Shown: positions 11,101 to 19,330 of the stretch, piece by piece | Position numbering within the stretch: the stretch's first letter is position 1 | Layout of the letters: each line of letters opens with the position of its first letter | Source: Flavobacteriales bacterium | GTDB lineage: Bacteria; Bacteroidota; Bacteroidia; Flavobacteriales; BACL11 | Length of the DNA: 35,387 bases | NCBI GenBank assembly: GCA_014381465.1 | Contig: JACNLP010000026.1 | Location: forward strand, 1-35,387 | Direction of reading: 5' to 3' | Translations under genes and position numbers: made by a program | Notes under the pieces: model-generated | The model's input: the letters and a program-made list of their open reading frames with translations, nothing else | Databases searched by the model: none | Told to the model about the DNA's origin: nothing

Positions 11101-11733
11101 GAAAGAATTAGGTAAATCACAGTACCAATCATAAAAAGAAAGGTTAATCCCTCCCATTAACTGTAAGAACCTTGCACCAGAAGCATAAGAAAGCATTGAC
11201 ATTGCAGGAATAGGAGAAAATCCAATAATTCTATCTGGACCATATTCTTGTACAGTATTAATATTGGAAGCTGCAATAAGCTCTAAAATCTCATCCCAAG
11301 CAACTCTTCTGAAACCACCCTTACCTCTTGCAATTTGGTATCTCCTTCTTAGTTTAGTATCATTCTGAATATTTTTCCAAGCAGAGAGTGCATCTCCTGT
11401 TTTATCTTTTTCTTTTCGAAACATATCAATTAAAGCACCTCTTACAATTGGGTATTTTACTCTAATTGGGCTATATAAATACCATGAAAAAGAGATTCCT
11501 CTTTGGCAACCTCTTGGTTCATAAGGGGGGAGAGAATCTTCTAATAAAGGATAATCTAAAGCTTGGGTTTCCCAAACTACAATACCATCTTTTACATGAA
11601 TATTCCATGAACAACCTCCAGTACAGTTTACCCCATGTGTACTTCTAATAACTTTATCATATTGCCATCTGTTTCTGTAGAAATCTTCCCATTTACGGGT
11701 TTGTGGTGAAATTAAATCTTGTATCCAACTCAT
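8122..11733 (-). CDS. narG: Respiratory nitrate reductase alpha subunit (Mo-bisPGD)
   Basis: 1203 aa; [19 protein letters not shown]...RGCQRG Fe-S motif, molybdopterin oxidoreductase fold, [20 protein letters not shown]. Confidence 0.98.
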   Translation of the reverse strand: MSWIQDLISPQTRKWEDFYRNRWQYDKVIRSTHGVNCTGGCSWNIHVKDGIVVWETQALDYPLLEDSLPPYEPRGCQRGISFSWYLYSPIRVKYPIVRGALIDMFRKEKDKTGDALSAWKNIQNDTKLRRRYQIARGKGGFRRVAWDEILELIAASNINTVQEYGPDRIIGFSPIPAMSMLSYASGARFLQLMGGINLSFYDWYCDLPNSFPEIWGEQTDVAESADWYNSKFIVAMGANLGMTRTPDVHFFSEARHNGTKTVVMAPDFNMVAKYADKWLPVHAGQDGAFWQSFTHVLLKEFHIDKQVPYFIDYCKKYTDSPYLVELVKDGDKLVPGQMLRANKVDKYKGAENGEWKFLNIDAKSGEFVCPGGSSGHRWDSKDGNWNMQHIDGENDKNYDPLLSLIDNKDDVQQVEFIEYGLDKKSLRGVPVKNVKTSDGEVMVTTVYDLMMAQYGIDRGLAGDYPTSYDDKDAAYTPAWQEIFTGIGKETLIQLAREWGVTAETTNGKCSIIVGAGINHWYHGNLMYRAGTMALMITGCIGVNGGGMNHYVGQEKLAPVDSWGAIMSGKDWQSAVRLQQAPIWHYINSSQWRYDGNQADYNSVPENELSSQHSADLVVKSVRNGWMPFYPQYDKSNLDIVKDAQESGANDDEAIKNYVVEQLKENKLTHSVAEPDKEINFPRVWYIWRGNALMSSSKGHEFFLKHYLGTHHNDIAEEVAIDHVKDIAWAEEAPEGKMDLIVDLNFRMDTSALYSDIVLPAASWYEKADINSTDMHSFIHPLSAAIAPVWEARTDWKIFQSIAKVTSELAEKHFATPVKDIVNIPLSHDCKDEISQTKIQDWSKGECDLIPGKTMHKLAVVERDYTQIYNKFISLGPNIKNGLGAHGNSYNCEDFYEDMFRQKDHLQSWGGETYPSLKEDEEAVNAILHLSSLTNGELSDRAYAVAEKKTGQKLRHLNEGNKNIRTNYKDLQARPRRYNNSPIWSGLMNGGRAYSAYTYNVEHMIPWRTLTGRQHFYLDHEGYIKFGEHLPTYKPSPKPEVYGDIRKSVAIGKAKMLNVLTPHGKWHIHSTYGDTLRMLTLSRGMEPCWMSERDAEAMGVKDNDWVEVYNDNGVYCTRACVSARIPDGVCIVYHSPERTYTVPKSEVRGNRRAGGHNSFTRVHLKPNLLVGGYGQFTYHFNYWGPVGVNRDTHVLVKKMDKVVF

Positions 11734-11746
11734 CTTTTTTATTATT

Positions 11747-12556
11747 TTAAATTGATTTTATTTGCCTGTTATAAATATCATCTTTTACTCCCCCTTTCTT
11801 TTTATCGAACCACAAGAAGAAAATTAGAATAAGTATTGTGATAAATCCTATCATTCCAAAATGCAAGAACATAGTTTTTTTCTCACCATGGTGTTGATAT
11901 ATTTTATTGTCATCTACATGTTTTAGGAAAGCTTGTAATTGCACAAGCTCATCTTCAGTAATAGGGTAGTTTCCGTAAGCCGATTTCATAGCAGGGAAAG
12001 GCAAGCCAGTAAGTATGCCTTTAATACCTACCATACCTCCAGAACGAGAATAAACATCCGTTAAGTCAGCAGCTAAAAGTCCGCCCTGCATCATTTGCTC
12101 ATAATCTACATTATGACAAGCAATACAAGATGGTCCTCCATTTTCAAAGCGTGTAGTTCCTTCAAAAAGCATCTCTCCTGATTTTACATCATCCAGAGCC
12201 ACAACCACTTCTTCTACTTCTACTACTTCTTCAACTTGTCCTTCTGCAGGTGATTTTGATACTATATAATTAAGTATTGCTTTTATTTCAGCATTTGTTA
12301 AGTTTTGAGGCGGCATCATTATTACATCAAAATCAGCAGGGTTTTGTACATACCTTATAATTTCATCTTCTGAGCGTCTTTCCAAAACTCCAGCCAAATC
12401 AGGACCTACTAATTTTCCCCCACCAATTGTATGGCAAGCGGCACAACTACTAAATAAAGATTCTCCATCTTGTGCACTACTATTAGTATGGAATAAAAAA
12501 CCAAATAATAATAGGGTTAAAATCGTTTTTGTTCTCATTTTTATTATTTTTAACAT
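11747..12556 (-). CDS. Membrane-anchored diheme cytochrome c, probable NarC-like component
   Basis: Signal peptide; two CxxCH motifs (CAACH, CIACH); [12 protein letters not shown] linker; C-terminal [24 protein letters not shown]. 13 bp upstream of narG. Confidence 0.85.
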   Translation of the reverse strand: MLKIIKMRTKTILTLLLFGFLFHTNSSAQDGESLFSSCAACHTIGGGKLVGPDLAGVLERRSEDEIIRYVQNPADFDVIMMPPQNLTNAEIKAILNYIVSKSPAEGQVEEVVEVEEVVVALDDVKSGEMLFEGTTRFENGGPSCIACHNVDYEQMMQGGLLAADLTDVYSRSGGMVGIKGILTGLPFPAMKSAYGNYPITEDELVQLQAFLKHVDDNKIYQHHGEKKTMFLHFGMIGFITILILIFFLWFDKKKGGVKDDIYNRQIKSI

Positions 12557-12589
12557 TTATGTATTTATTGTGTGGTAAATTTATGAGGA

Positions 12590-12597
12590 CAAAAATA
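12590..12597 (-). promoter_or_regulatory. Candidate -7 box (TATTTTTG) of the cytochrome c-nar operon
   Basis: Matches TAnnTTTG; G of the box lies ~36.5 bp from the centre of the 12617-12636 palindrome. Confidence 0.5.
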
Positions 12598-12616
12598 TTG
12601 CAGTGTGTTTCTTAAA

Positions 12617-12636
12617 AATATGACAATAATCATATT
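12617..12636. promoter_or_regulatory. Candidate CRP/FNR-family operator upstream of the nar operon
   Basis: AATATGA-CAATAA-TCATATT: perfect 7-bp arms, same core as 5143-5174. Confidence 0.7.
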
Positions 12637-12678
12637 ATGAAAAAAAAGTGTTATTTATAATAATTCTATATAAGTTTT

Positions 12679-12698
12679 AATGTGATATCTATCATGTT
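12679..12698. promoter_or_regulatory. Candidate degenerate CRP/FNR-like site upstream of the 151-aa ORF
   Basis: AATGTGA-TATCTA-TCATGTT, TGA-N6-TCA core, arms imperfect. Confidence 0.45.
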
Positions 12699-12718
12699 TT
12701 AGGATAAAAAAAGAGTGG

Positions 12719-12726
12719 TATCTTTG
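12719..12726 (+). promoter_or_regulatory. Candidate -7 box TATCTTTG for the 151-aa ORF
   Basis: Exact match to TAnnTTTG, 14 nt before ATG at 12741; centre of the preceding TGA-N6-TCA site is ~37.5 bp upstream of its G. Confidence 0.6.
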
Positions 12727-12740
12727 CAAAAAAAATAAAA

Positions 12741-13196
12741 ATGAAAGAAGAGTATCAGTTAGTAGAGGAAGGTTGTAAGTTTTGGTTTAATGACAATGAG
12801 CATGTGCGAACTCCCTTCCCAAAAGAAATACAAAAAGATTTAAAAAAGAAAGCTCAGCAACTTTACTTAGATTATATAAAAAATCTTACTCCAGAAGACA
12901 GACAAGAAATTACAGATGATGAATTAGTAAGCGTTTTTGAAATGTTTTTGTTTAGTGAATCGATAACCTTAATAGATGAGGAAGATAAAGATTTACTCCT
13001 TAGTATTCATTACCCTTTCTTGCCAAGAACTGGAGATGTAGTAAACGACAAAGAAAAAGGAGAATGCACCATAATTGCACGAAATGTAACAGAAAAGGAA
13101 GTAAATGATCAAAAAGAAAAAAAACTGTACATGCGAGTTGAACTTAAAACAAAAAAGGGAGAGAAATGGGAAACAGAATTTGAAGTTCCAGCTTAA
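12741..13196 (+). CDS. Uncharacterised 151-aa soluble protein divergent from the nar operon
   Basis: ORF with Bacteroidota-type promoter; charged sequence, no family recognised. Confidence 0.75.
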   Translation: MKEEYQLVEEGCKFWFNDNEHVRTPFPKEIQKDLKKKAQQLYLDYIKNLTPEDRQEITDDELVSVFEMFLFSESITLIDEEDKDLLLSIHYPFLPRTGDVVNDKEKGECTIIARNVTEKEVNDQKEKKLYMRVELKTKKGEKWETEFEVPA

Positions 13197-13364
13197 CAAA
13201 AATGAGGATTAAAGTAATGAAGCAATTTGATGATATGCTGATTTGGTAATTAGAAATAAAGAAATGTTTTATGGCATTATTGGGAAGTTTTATAGGGTTA
13301 TTGGAATGTTTTTGGTGATATATAAAAGAGCGAATTGGATGAAATAAGTTTTTGGTTGTTAGGC

Positions 13365-13406
13365 ACTAGAAACTAGAAACTAGTAACTAGAAACTAGTAA
13401 CTAGTA
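13365..13406. repeat. Six tandem heptamers ACTAG(A/T)A
   Basis: actagaa actagaa actagta actagaa actagta actagta read directly. Confidence 0.95.
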
Positions 13407-13410
13407 TAGA

Positions 13411-13760
13411 AGCTAACCCACCCCTAACCCCTCCAAGGAGGGGAGTTATAAAGAAATCCCTGCCAATTTGGTGGGGCTTTTTTTGTATCTAAATTACACA
13501 CCCCCAACCCCTCTTATCAGAGGGGAGTTTTGTCATTGCGATAAAACAGGGTTTTAGAAGCAATTTATGTTTACACACCCCCTTAATCCCCTCCCAAGAG
13601 GGGAATTGATAAAATGCGAATAGTTCTCCTCCTTGGAGGAGGTAGAGGTGGGTTGCTTTGGACTACTGTCATTGCGAATAAAATGAAGCAATTTATGTTT
13701 ACACACCCCCAGCCCTTACTTCACATGCGTTCAGCACATGCTTATTTAGAGGGAACTAAC
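13411..13760. repeat. GC-rich intergenic repeat array A
   Basis: Repeated CCCACCCCTAACCCCTCC(AAGGAGGGG)-type modules; 13567-13674 is a near-identical inverted copy of 27294-27400. Confidence 0.9.
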
Positions 13761-14816
13761 CCACCTTTGCACACCTCCAATTAAACTCAAAGTATTTTTA
13801 ATTCCTTGCTTTTTTAACATTGAAACAATGGCTTTACTTTTTGCTCCATATTGGCAAAAAATAATAGTTGGTATTTTGAAATTAATCTCTTCTAAATTAT
13901 GCATAAAATCTCCCATAGGAATATAATGAGTAGCATTTAATTTATAGCTATCTATTTCGTACTCCTCTCTTATATCAATAAAATTAAATTCTTTTTTAGA
14001 TAAAATCCATTCCATTAGAATAGTGCTTTCAATCTCATTACTCTCTGCTAACTCACAATTATAATCATAAGTCGATAATTTGGTAATTTGTATGTGCGAT
14101 TTTTCAAAGTTAATTATTTGCTGAGCATTAGACATACAGTTGTAAGTAAGTAGTTTACCGATAAGCACATCTCCTATTTCAAGAATAATTTTCAGTACTT
14201 CAGTTGCTTGAAGTGTTCCAATTAATGATGGAAGTACGCCAATTACTCCTACCTCAGAACAAGAAGGGATATCACCATCTTTTGGAGGGTTAGGATACAA
14301 ACATCTATAAGTTGGTCCTTTTTTGTAATTAAAAACTGAAAGCTGTCCAGAAAATTTATGCAATGCACCATACACAAAAGGTTTCTCTGAAATAACACAA
14401 GCATCATTTATTAAATATCTTGCAGAAAAATTATCTGTACAATCTACCACCACATCATACTTTTTTATTATTTCTAAAGCATTATTTTTTTCTAACTGAA
14501 AAGGATAGTTTTGAAAAATAATATTCTCATTCTGGGCAGAAAGGTAAGTAATTGCAATAGTAGATTTTTGTTTTCCAATATCAGAAGTAGTATAAAGCAC
14601 TTGCCTTTGCAGATTACTTAAATCCACAATATCGGCATCAATTACTCCAATTTCACCAATACCAGCAGCAGATAAGTATTGTAAAACTGGACAACCCAAG
14701 CCTCCAGCACCAACCACTAATACTTTAGCATTCTTTAGCTTTTGTTGCCCTTTCTCCCCTACTTCTTTTAGTCGGAAATGTCTATCGTATCTTTGTTTTT
14801 CTTGCTGTGAAAACAT
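13746..14816 (-). CDS. ThiF/MoeB/HesA-family adenylyltransferase with C-terminal rhodanese domain
   Basis: VLVVGAGGLGCPVLQYLSAAGIGEIGVIDADIVDLSNLQRQVLY, DCTDNFSARYLINDAC, C-terminal rhodanese FIDIREEYEID...IIFCQYGAKSK. Confidence 0.92.
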   Translation of the reverse strand: MFSQQEKQRYDRHFRLKEVGEKGQQKLKNAKVLVVGAGGLGCPVLQYLSAAGIGEIGVIDADIVDLSNLQRQVLYTTSDIGKQKSTIAITYLSAQNENIIFQNYPFQLEKNNALEIIKKYDVVVDCTDNFSARYLINDACVISEKPFVYGALHKFSGQLSVFNYKKGPTYRCLYPNPPKDGDIPSCSEVGVIGVLPSLIGTLQATEVLKIILEIGDVLIGKLLTYNCMSNAQQIINFEKSHIQITKLSTYDYNCELAESNEIESTILMEWILSKKEFNFIDIREEYEIDSYKLNATHYIPMGDFMHNLEEINFKIPTIIFCQYGAKSKAIVSMLKKQGIKNTLSLIGGVQRWVSSL

Positions 14817-14820
14817 TTTG

Positions 14821-14828
14821 CAAATTTA
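14821..14828 (-). promoter_or_regulatory. Candidate -7 box TAAATTTG four nt before the ThiF-family ATG
   Basis: TAAATTTG-CAAA-ATG on the minus strand. Confidence 0.45.
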
Positions 14829-14858
14829 GGATTTATTTATGTCTTAAAACCACAAAAG

Positions 14859-16184
14859 CTACTGCTTCAACTGTTCGAGTTTTGGTTTAATTATTTTAAA
14901 ACCATTTAAAAGTGCTTCTGATAATCTATCCACATTCTGTTGGGTAATAGTAGTAGCAAACATACAGGCACAAGTGTTTATCATTATTATATTTTCTTCC
15001 AAAAATAGAAAATCAAGTAGTTCGTTTATAATTAATTTTATCTCTTTCCCTTGATAGGCTTCACGATATGTGGTAGGTGCTATTTTATTAAAATGCACTC
15101 TGAACATAGAACCCGCTCCTGTAACACAAGCAGAAATACCTGCTAACTTAATAGCTTCTTCTACTTGTTTAATAGCAATTTTAGTTAAGTTATTCAAATC
15201 CCTTACCCCTTGCTCATCAAACATTTTCATTGCAGTATAACCAGCAGTTATGGAAATAGGATTAGCTGAGAAAGTCCCGGAATGAGGGTGCCTTAAAAAA
15301 GTCTCTCTCGGATCAAGCACTTGCATAATTTCTGATTTTCCAGCAAGTGCTCCAATAGGAAAACCGCCACCAATAATTTTTCCTAAAGCTGTTAAATCAG
15401 GTTCTACATTATAGCTTTCTTGTGCCCCAGAATAATTTATTCGGTAAGTAACCACCTCATCAAAAGCCAAAACCGCATTATTTTTTCTTGTCCACTTATA
15501 TAGTGCTTCAACATATTCTTTGCTTGCAGGAATAAGCCCTACTCTGTGGGGAACAAGATCAATGAGTACAATTGCAATATCATCTGCATTCTTATTTAAT
15601 AAGTTAAGCGTTCTTTCAATATCATTGTAAGGAAAAATAACCATGTCATTTAGCACTCCTTCAGGAGTTCCTTCTACAACAGGAACCGGATTTGGATTTT
15701 CAATACTTCCCCAATTGCTAGGGGTGGCAGTTTGGCTTATTTCAGCATAATCGTAAGTTCCATGATATGCTCCTTCCGCTTTTGCAATTTTATGTTTTCC
15801 TGTATAAACCCTGGCTGCTTTTATCATGGTCATTACAGCTTCAGTACCTGAGTTCATAAATCGGATTCTCTCAAACCCTTTGGTACGATTATTTAGAAGT
15901 TCGGCATAATTCACCTCTATTTCTGATCCCATAGTAAAAGCTGAACCTTTTTGTAATTGCTTACTAACAGCTTCTACAATTTTAGGATGCGAATGCCCAT
16001 GAATTAAAGATGCCATATTGTTAGCAAAATCTAATCGTTTACAACCATCAACATCTTTTATATAACTCCCATTAGCAGTTGAAACATAAAAAGGATGTGG
16101 ATCACGAAATATAGTGTTTCGGCTAACTCCTCCTGTTAAAACTTGAATGGCACGATTATATATTTTTTTGCTTTCCTCTCCCAT
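14859..16184 (-). CDS. Class III PLP aminotransferase (GSA-aminomutase/beta-transaminase-like)
   Basis: FMNSGTEAVMTMIKAARVYTGKHKIAKAEGAYHG, LAFDEVVTYR, TALGKIIGGGFPIGALAGK, HSGTFSANP motifs. Confidence 0.9.
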   Translation of the reverse strand: MGEESKKIYNRAIQVLTGGVSRNTIFRDPHPFYVSTANGSYIKDVDGCKRLDFANNMASLIHGHSHPKIVEAVSKQLQKGSAFTMGSEIEVNYAELLNNRTKGFERIRFMNSGTEAVMTMIKAARVYTGKHKIAKAEGAYHGTYDYAEISQTATPSNWGSIENPNPVPVVEGTPEGVLNDMVIFPYNDIERTLNLLNKNADDIAIVLIDLVPHRVGLIPASKEYVEALYKWTRKNNAVLAFDEVVTYRINYSGAQESYNVEPDLTALGKIIGGGFPIGALAGKSEIMQVLDPRETFLRHPHSGTFSANPISITAGYTAMKMFDEQGVRDLNNLTKIAIKQVEEAIKLAGISACVTGAGSMFRVHFNKIAPTTYREAYQGKEIKLIINELLDFLFLEENIIMINTCACMFATTITQQNVDRLSEALLNGFKIIKPKLEQLKQ

Positions 16185-16188
16185 TTTA

Positions 16189-16839
16189 TTATTGACTTAA
16201 AGTAGCCTGAGTATGTCTCTGTACAAAATCAAAATCTACATTTGGAGCTAACTCTTTAATAAATAAACCATCTTTTTTTACCTCTATAATTGCTAGATTT
16301 GTGTAAATTCTTTCTACAACATTTTTTCCTGTTAAAGGGAATGTGCAATTATTTATAATTTTAGGAAGTCCTTTTTTTGTTGTGTGTTGCGTGATTACAA
16401 AAATCCTTTTTACTCCAGCAACCAAATCCATAGCCCCCCCAACAGCAGGTATAGCATCTTCTGCTCCAGTACTCCAATTTGCCAAATCACCTTCTCTGGA
16501 TACTTGCATTGCTCCAAGTACACAAATATCAATATGCCCGCCTCTAATCATAGCAAAGCTATCAGCATGATGAAAATAACTAGCTCCAGAGATTGCAGAA
16601 ATACATTTTTTTCCTGCATTTACAAGTTCTCTATCTTCCATTTCTTTGGAAGGAGCCTTCCCCATACCAAGTAAACCATTTTCAGTTTGGTAAATTACCT
16701 CTCTATCCTTAGGGACAAAATCAGCTACCAATTCAGGAATACCAATACCTAAATTTACATAAGAACCATCAGGAATATCTAAAGCTACTTTTTGAGCCAT
16801 TTCTTCTCTGCTCCAACCTATTTGTTTTGTGTCTAACAT
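16189..16839 (-). CDS. 3-oxoacid CoA-transferase, subunit B
   Basis: YVNLGIGIPELVADFV, YQTENGLLGMG (catalytic ENG motif), GGAMDLVAGVKR. Confidence 0.93.
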   Translation of the reverse strand: MLDTKQIGWSREEMAQKVALDIPDGSYVNLGIGIPELVADFVPKDREVIYQTENGLLGMGKAPSKEMEDRELVNAGKKCISAISGASYFHHADSFAMIRGGHIDICVLGAMQVSREGDLANWSTGAEDAIPAVGGAMDLVAGVKRIFVITQHTTKKGLPKIINNCTFPLTGKNVVERIYTNLAIIEVKKDGLFIKELAPNVDFDFVQRHTQATLSQ

Positions 16840-17546
16840 GGATATTTTATCTGCTTTGCTACCAAATCCGATTCGTGAGATGGATTAGTAATTTCTACAA
16901 CTTTTTTTACAAAAATTCCTGGGGTAATTACTTCTTCCGGATTTAATTCTCCAAGCTCAACAATTTGTTTTGCCTGAACAATAGCCACCTTTGATGCCAT
17001 ACACATAATTGGTCCGAAATTTCGTGCCGTAGCATGATATACTAGGTTTCCGTATCTATCAGCTTTATTACATTTTACTAAAGAATAATCTGCTTTTATA
17101 GCATATTCTAAAACATTTTCAGTACCATTAATTATTCGACTTTCTTTCCCTTCTGCTAGTGGTGTGTTTACTGATGATGGCGTAAAAAAAGCTGGGATTC
17201 CAGAACCACCAGCCCTAATTCTTTCAGCTAAAGTGCCTTGAGGAACAAGCTCTAGCTCAATTTCTCCATTCCTATACAATTCAGGGAACACCTTAGAATT
17301 TGCAGTTCTTGGAAAGGAGCAAATCATTTTTTTTACTTGCTTGTTTTCAATTAGTGCAGCTAAGCCAATATGTCCACTTCCAGTATTATTACTCACAACA
17401 GTTAAGTTTTTTGCTCCATTATCAATCAGTGCATGAATTAGTTCAATGGGACTACCCGCTTCTCCAAATCCACCAATCATAATTGTTGTTCCATTATGTA
17501 TCTCTTTTACTGCCTGAGAAACTGATTCTACAATTTTATTTATCAT
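16833..17546 (-). CDS. 3-oxoacid CoA-transferase, subunit A
   Basis: TIMIGGFGEAGSPIELIHALI, NNTGSGHIGLAALI, GNLVYHATARNFGPIMCMAS; overlaps subunit B by a few nt. Confidence 0.93.
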   Translation of the reverse strand: MINKIVESVSQAVKEIHNGTTIMIGGFGEAGSPIELIHALIDNGAKNLTVVSNNTGSGHIGLAALIENKQVKKMICSFPRTANSKVFPELYRNGEIELELVPQGTLAERIRAGGSGIPAFFTPSSVNTPLAEGKESRIINGTENVLEYAIKADYSLVKCNKADRYGNLVYHATARNFGPIMCMASKVAIVQAKQIVELGELNPEEVITPGIFVKKVVEITNPSHESDLVAKQIKYPC

Positions 17547-17549
17547 TAG

Positions 17550-19124
17550 TTAGCTTTCAAAATTATTTTCCAAATTTTCTTCAATCTGTGATAATTCCTT
17601 TTCGTAAAAATACTCTCCTCCTTCAAATGGTTTTAAATTAATGATGGTATTTTCTTTTTCATCATATTCTGCTAAGTAAACTTCATCTAACCATTGCATA
17701 TTTCTAGCTTCATTAAATTTAAGTACAAATGCTTTTTTTCCATTTATAGTTGTGGTTCCAAGTAAAGAAGTTTTCCCTGCTGAGGAAGTCATGGTAATAT
17801 ATCGAGATGGCCTACCAATTGAAGGTAAACTTCTGTAAATTTTGCTAAATATCTTATTCATATCGGCAAGTGGAGCTGTAAAATAACCATGTTCTCCTGT
17901 TGGGCGAGCACAATAAATGGAATGGAAACTCATGCCAAGCATCATTAAAATATGTGCTAAATCAATCCAATTTTGTGCCGATTTATCCACATCTACTTTT
18001 CCGTTTTTACCCATAAATAAACTGATGTGGTTCATCATTGGACTTTGGCTTTTTACAGTTATACCGAACAATCTTAACCTTCTTATAGCAGCTATTGTGT
18101 GAATATTTAACAATTCTTTTGGAGTAGAAAAATGCCCCATCCATAATACCTGAACTCCGCTATCAATCAGTTTTTTGAAAAGTTGTAGAGAACCATCATA
18201 TTTAGAATCCAAAATAATATTTGGCTCATAAGTAAGGGCACGGGAAGCAATTCTAATAGTTCTAATATGTGATAATTCAGGGTTTTCAATTATGGGCAAA
18301 AGATATTCGTTTAATCTTTTTGTTGGCATATAGCCAGCATCTCCTCCAGTAATTAGAATATCGGTAACTTCTTTATGTTTTTTTAAGTACTTATGAACTT
18401 GTGCAACATCATCTTGTACAAACATATCATCATCTCCTCTTACTTGTGCATGCCTAAAACAATAAGTACAATAGGCAAAGCAACTTTGAGTAGTTTTATC
18501 AAACAACAAGAACACATGTGGATACTTGTGTTGCCCACCATCTACTGCTTCAACATTTCCATCTTCAGAATAAAAAGTTGGTCTGTTTAATAGTTGTTTC
18601 CCATCATGAGGATTGGTTTTATCTCTGTAAGAAACCACCATTTTAGTTCTTTCTTTTGCATCCTCAATGTTTTTGTATTTTTCTACAATTTCTTCCTCAA
18701 TCATTCCTGGCTGAGGAAAAACCAGTTGAAAAACTTGATCCTGCTCATAGTTTTCCCAATCGATAGTGCTAAGTATATGTTTTGTTGCTAAAAAAGCATA
18801 GACTTCCAAAAAAAGTTCTCGTTCCCTCATTTGTGAAAGATGTATGCCGTTATCTTCCAAAATTGTACAAACTGCTTTAAACCCTTCTAAGCCAAAATAT
18901 TTATTCTTAGCATTAGCAAATATTGATTTGGATTCTCTTTTTAGAAGGGAATGTTGAGAAAAACAATTATGTAATCGACTTAATAATGCAAGAGGAAGTA
19001 AATTTTCTTGCTCAATAACTTCTTTTGCTTTATCTGATAATGCATGAAAGTTCATTAATTTTAAAACATCTGAATTATCAATTTTATTGATTTTTTCTGT
19101 TTTTACTTTAGTATTTGTTGGCAT
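17550..19124 (-). CDS. KamA-family radical SAM protein (lysine/glutamate 2,3-aminomutase-like)
   Basis: CFAYCTYCFRHAQVRG radical SAM motif, DILITGGDAGYMPTKRL, IRIASRALTYEPNI; Lys-2,3-aminomutase-like layout. Confidence 0.88.
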   Translation of the reverse strand: MPTNTKVKTEKINKIDNSDVLKLMNFHALSDKAKEVIEQENLLPLALLSRLHNCFSQHSLLKRESKSIFANAKNKYFGLEGFKAVCTILEDNGIHLSQMRERELFLEVYAFLATKHILSTIDWENYEQDQVFQLVFPQPGMIEEEIVEKYKNIEDAKERTKMVVSYRDKTNPHDGKQLLNRPTFYSEDGNVEAVDGGQHKYPHVFLLFDKTTQSCFAYCTYCFRHAQVRGDDDMFVQDDVAQVHKYLKKHKEVTDILITGGDAGYMPTKRLNEYLLPIIENPELSHIRTIRIASRALTYEPNIILDSKYDGSLQLFKKLIDSGVQVLWMGHFSTPKELLNIHTIAAIRRLRLFGITVKSQSPMMNHISLFMGKNGKVDVDKSAQNWIDLAHILMMLGMSFHSIYCARPTGEHGYFTAPLADMNKIFSKIYRSLPSIGRPSRYITMTSSAGKTSLLGTTTINGKKAFVLKFNEARNMQWLDEVYLAEYDEKENTIINLKPFEGGEYFYEKELSQIEENLENNFES

Positions 19125-19330
19125 TTTGTTTGGGGTTTATTCATGTAAAGTTAAAGTAACAATTGTAAAACAAAATAATAGATTATTTATTAAATAAGCA
19201 AAAAACAAACAAAAGAAAGTCAATAAAATATAACTTATAGTTAAACCATCTTTAAATTATTGCTTTTGAATACATAAGATTTATTATTCTAGTTTTCATA
19301 TTAAAAAGATATTTTGCTTATTTTTACAAT

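Noticed and set aside
64-13196. Complete denitrification island
   Set aside because: Only nitrate reduction to nitrite and transport genes are present; no nirS/nirK, nor or nos genes seen.
13450-13492. Terminator-like CCCTGCCAATTTGGTGGGGCTTTTTTT after the 151-aa ORF
   Set aside because: Stem is imperfect with G-T pairs and lies ~250 bp past the stop inside repeat DNA; not strong enough to list as a terminator.
13365-13760. Possible CRISPR array
   Set aside because: Repeats lack regular unique spacers, contain GC-rich stems, and no cas genes are present.
14859-16184. Calling the class III aminotransferase hemL
   Set aside because: Motifs are shared by GSA aminomutase and beta-transaminases, and its operon context is not haem biosynthesis.
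14859-19124. Annotating the KamA operon as classical clostridial lysine fermentation
   Set aside because: No KamD/KamE, 3,5-diaminohexanoate dehydrogenase, Kce or Kal homologue is visible; only the aminomutase and CoA-transferase resemble it.
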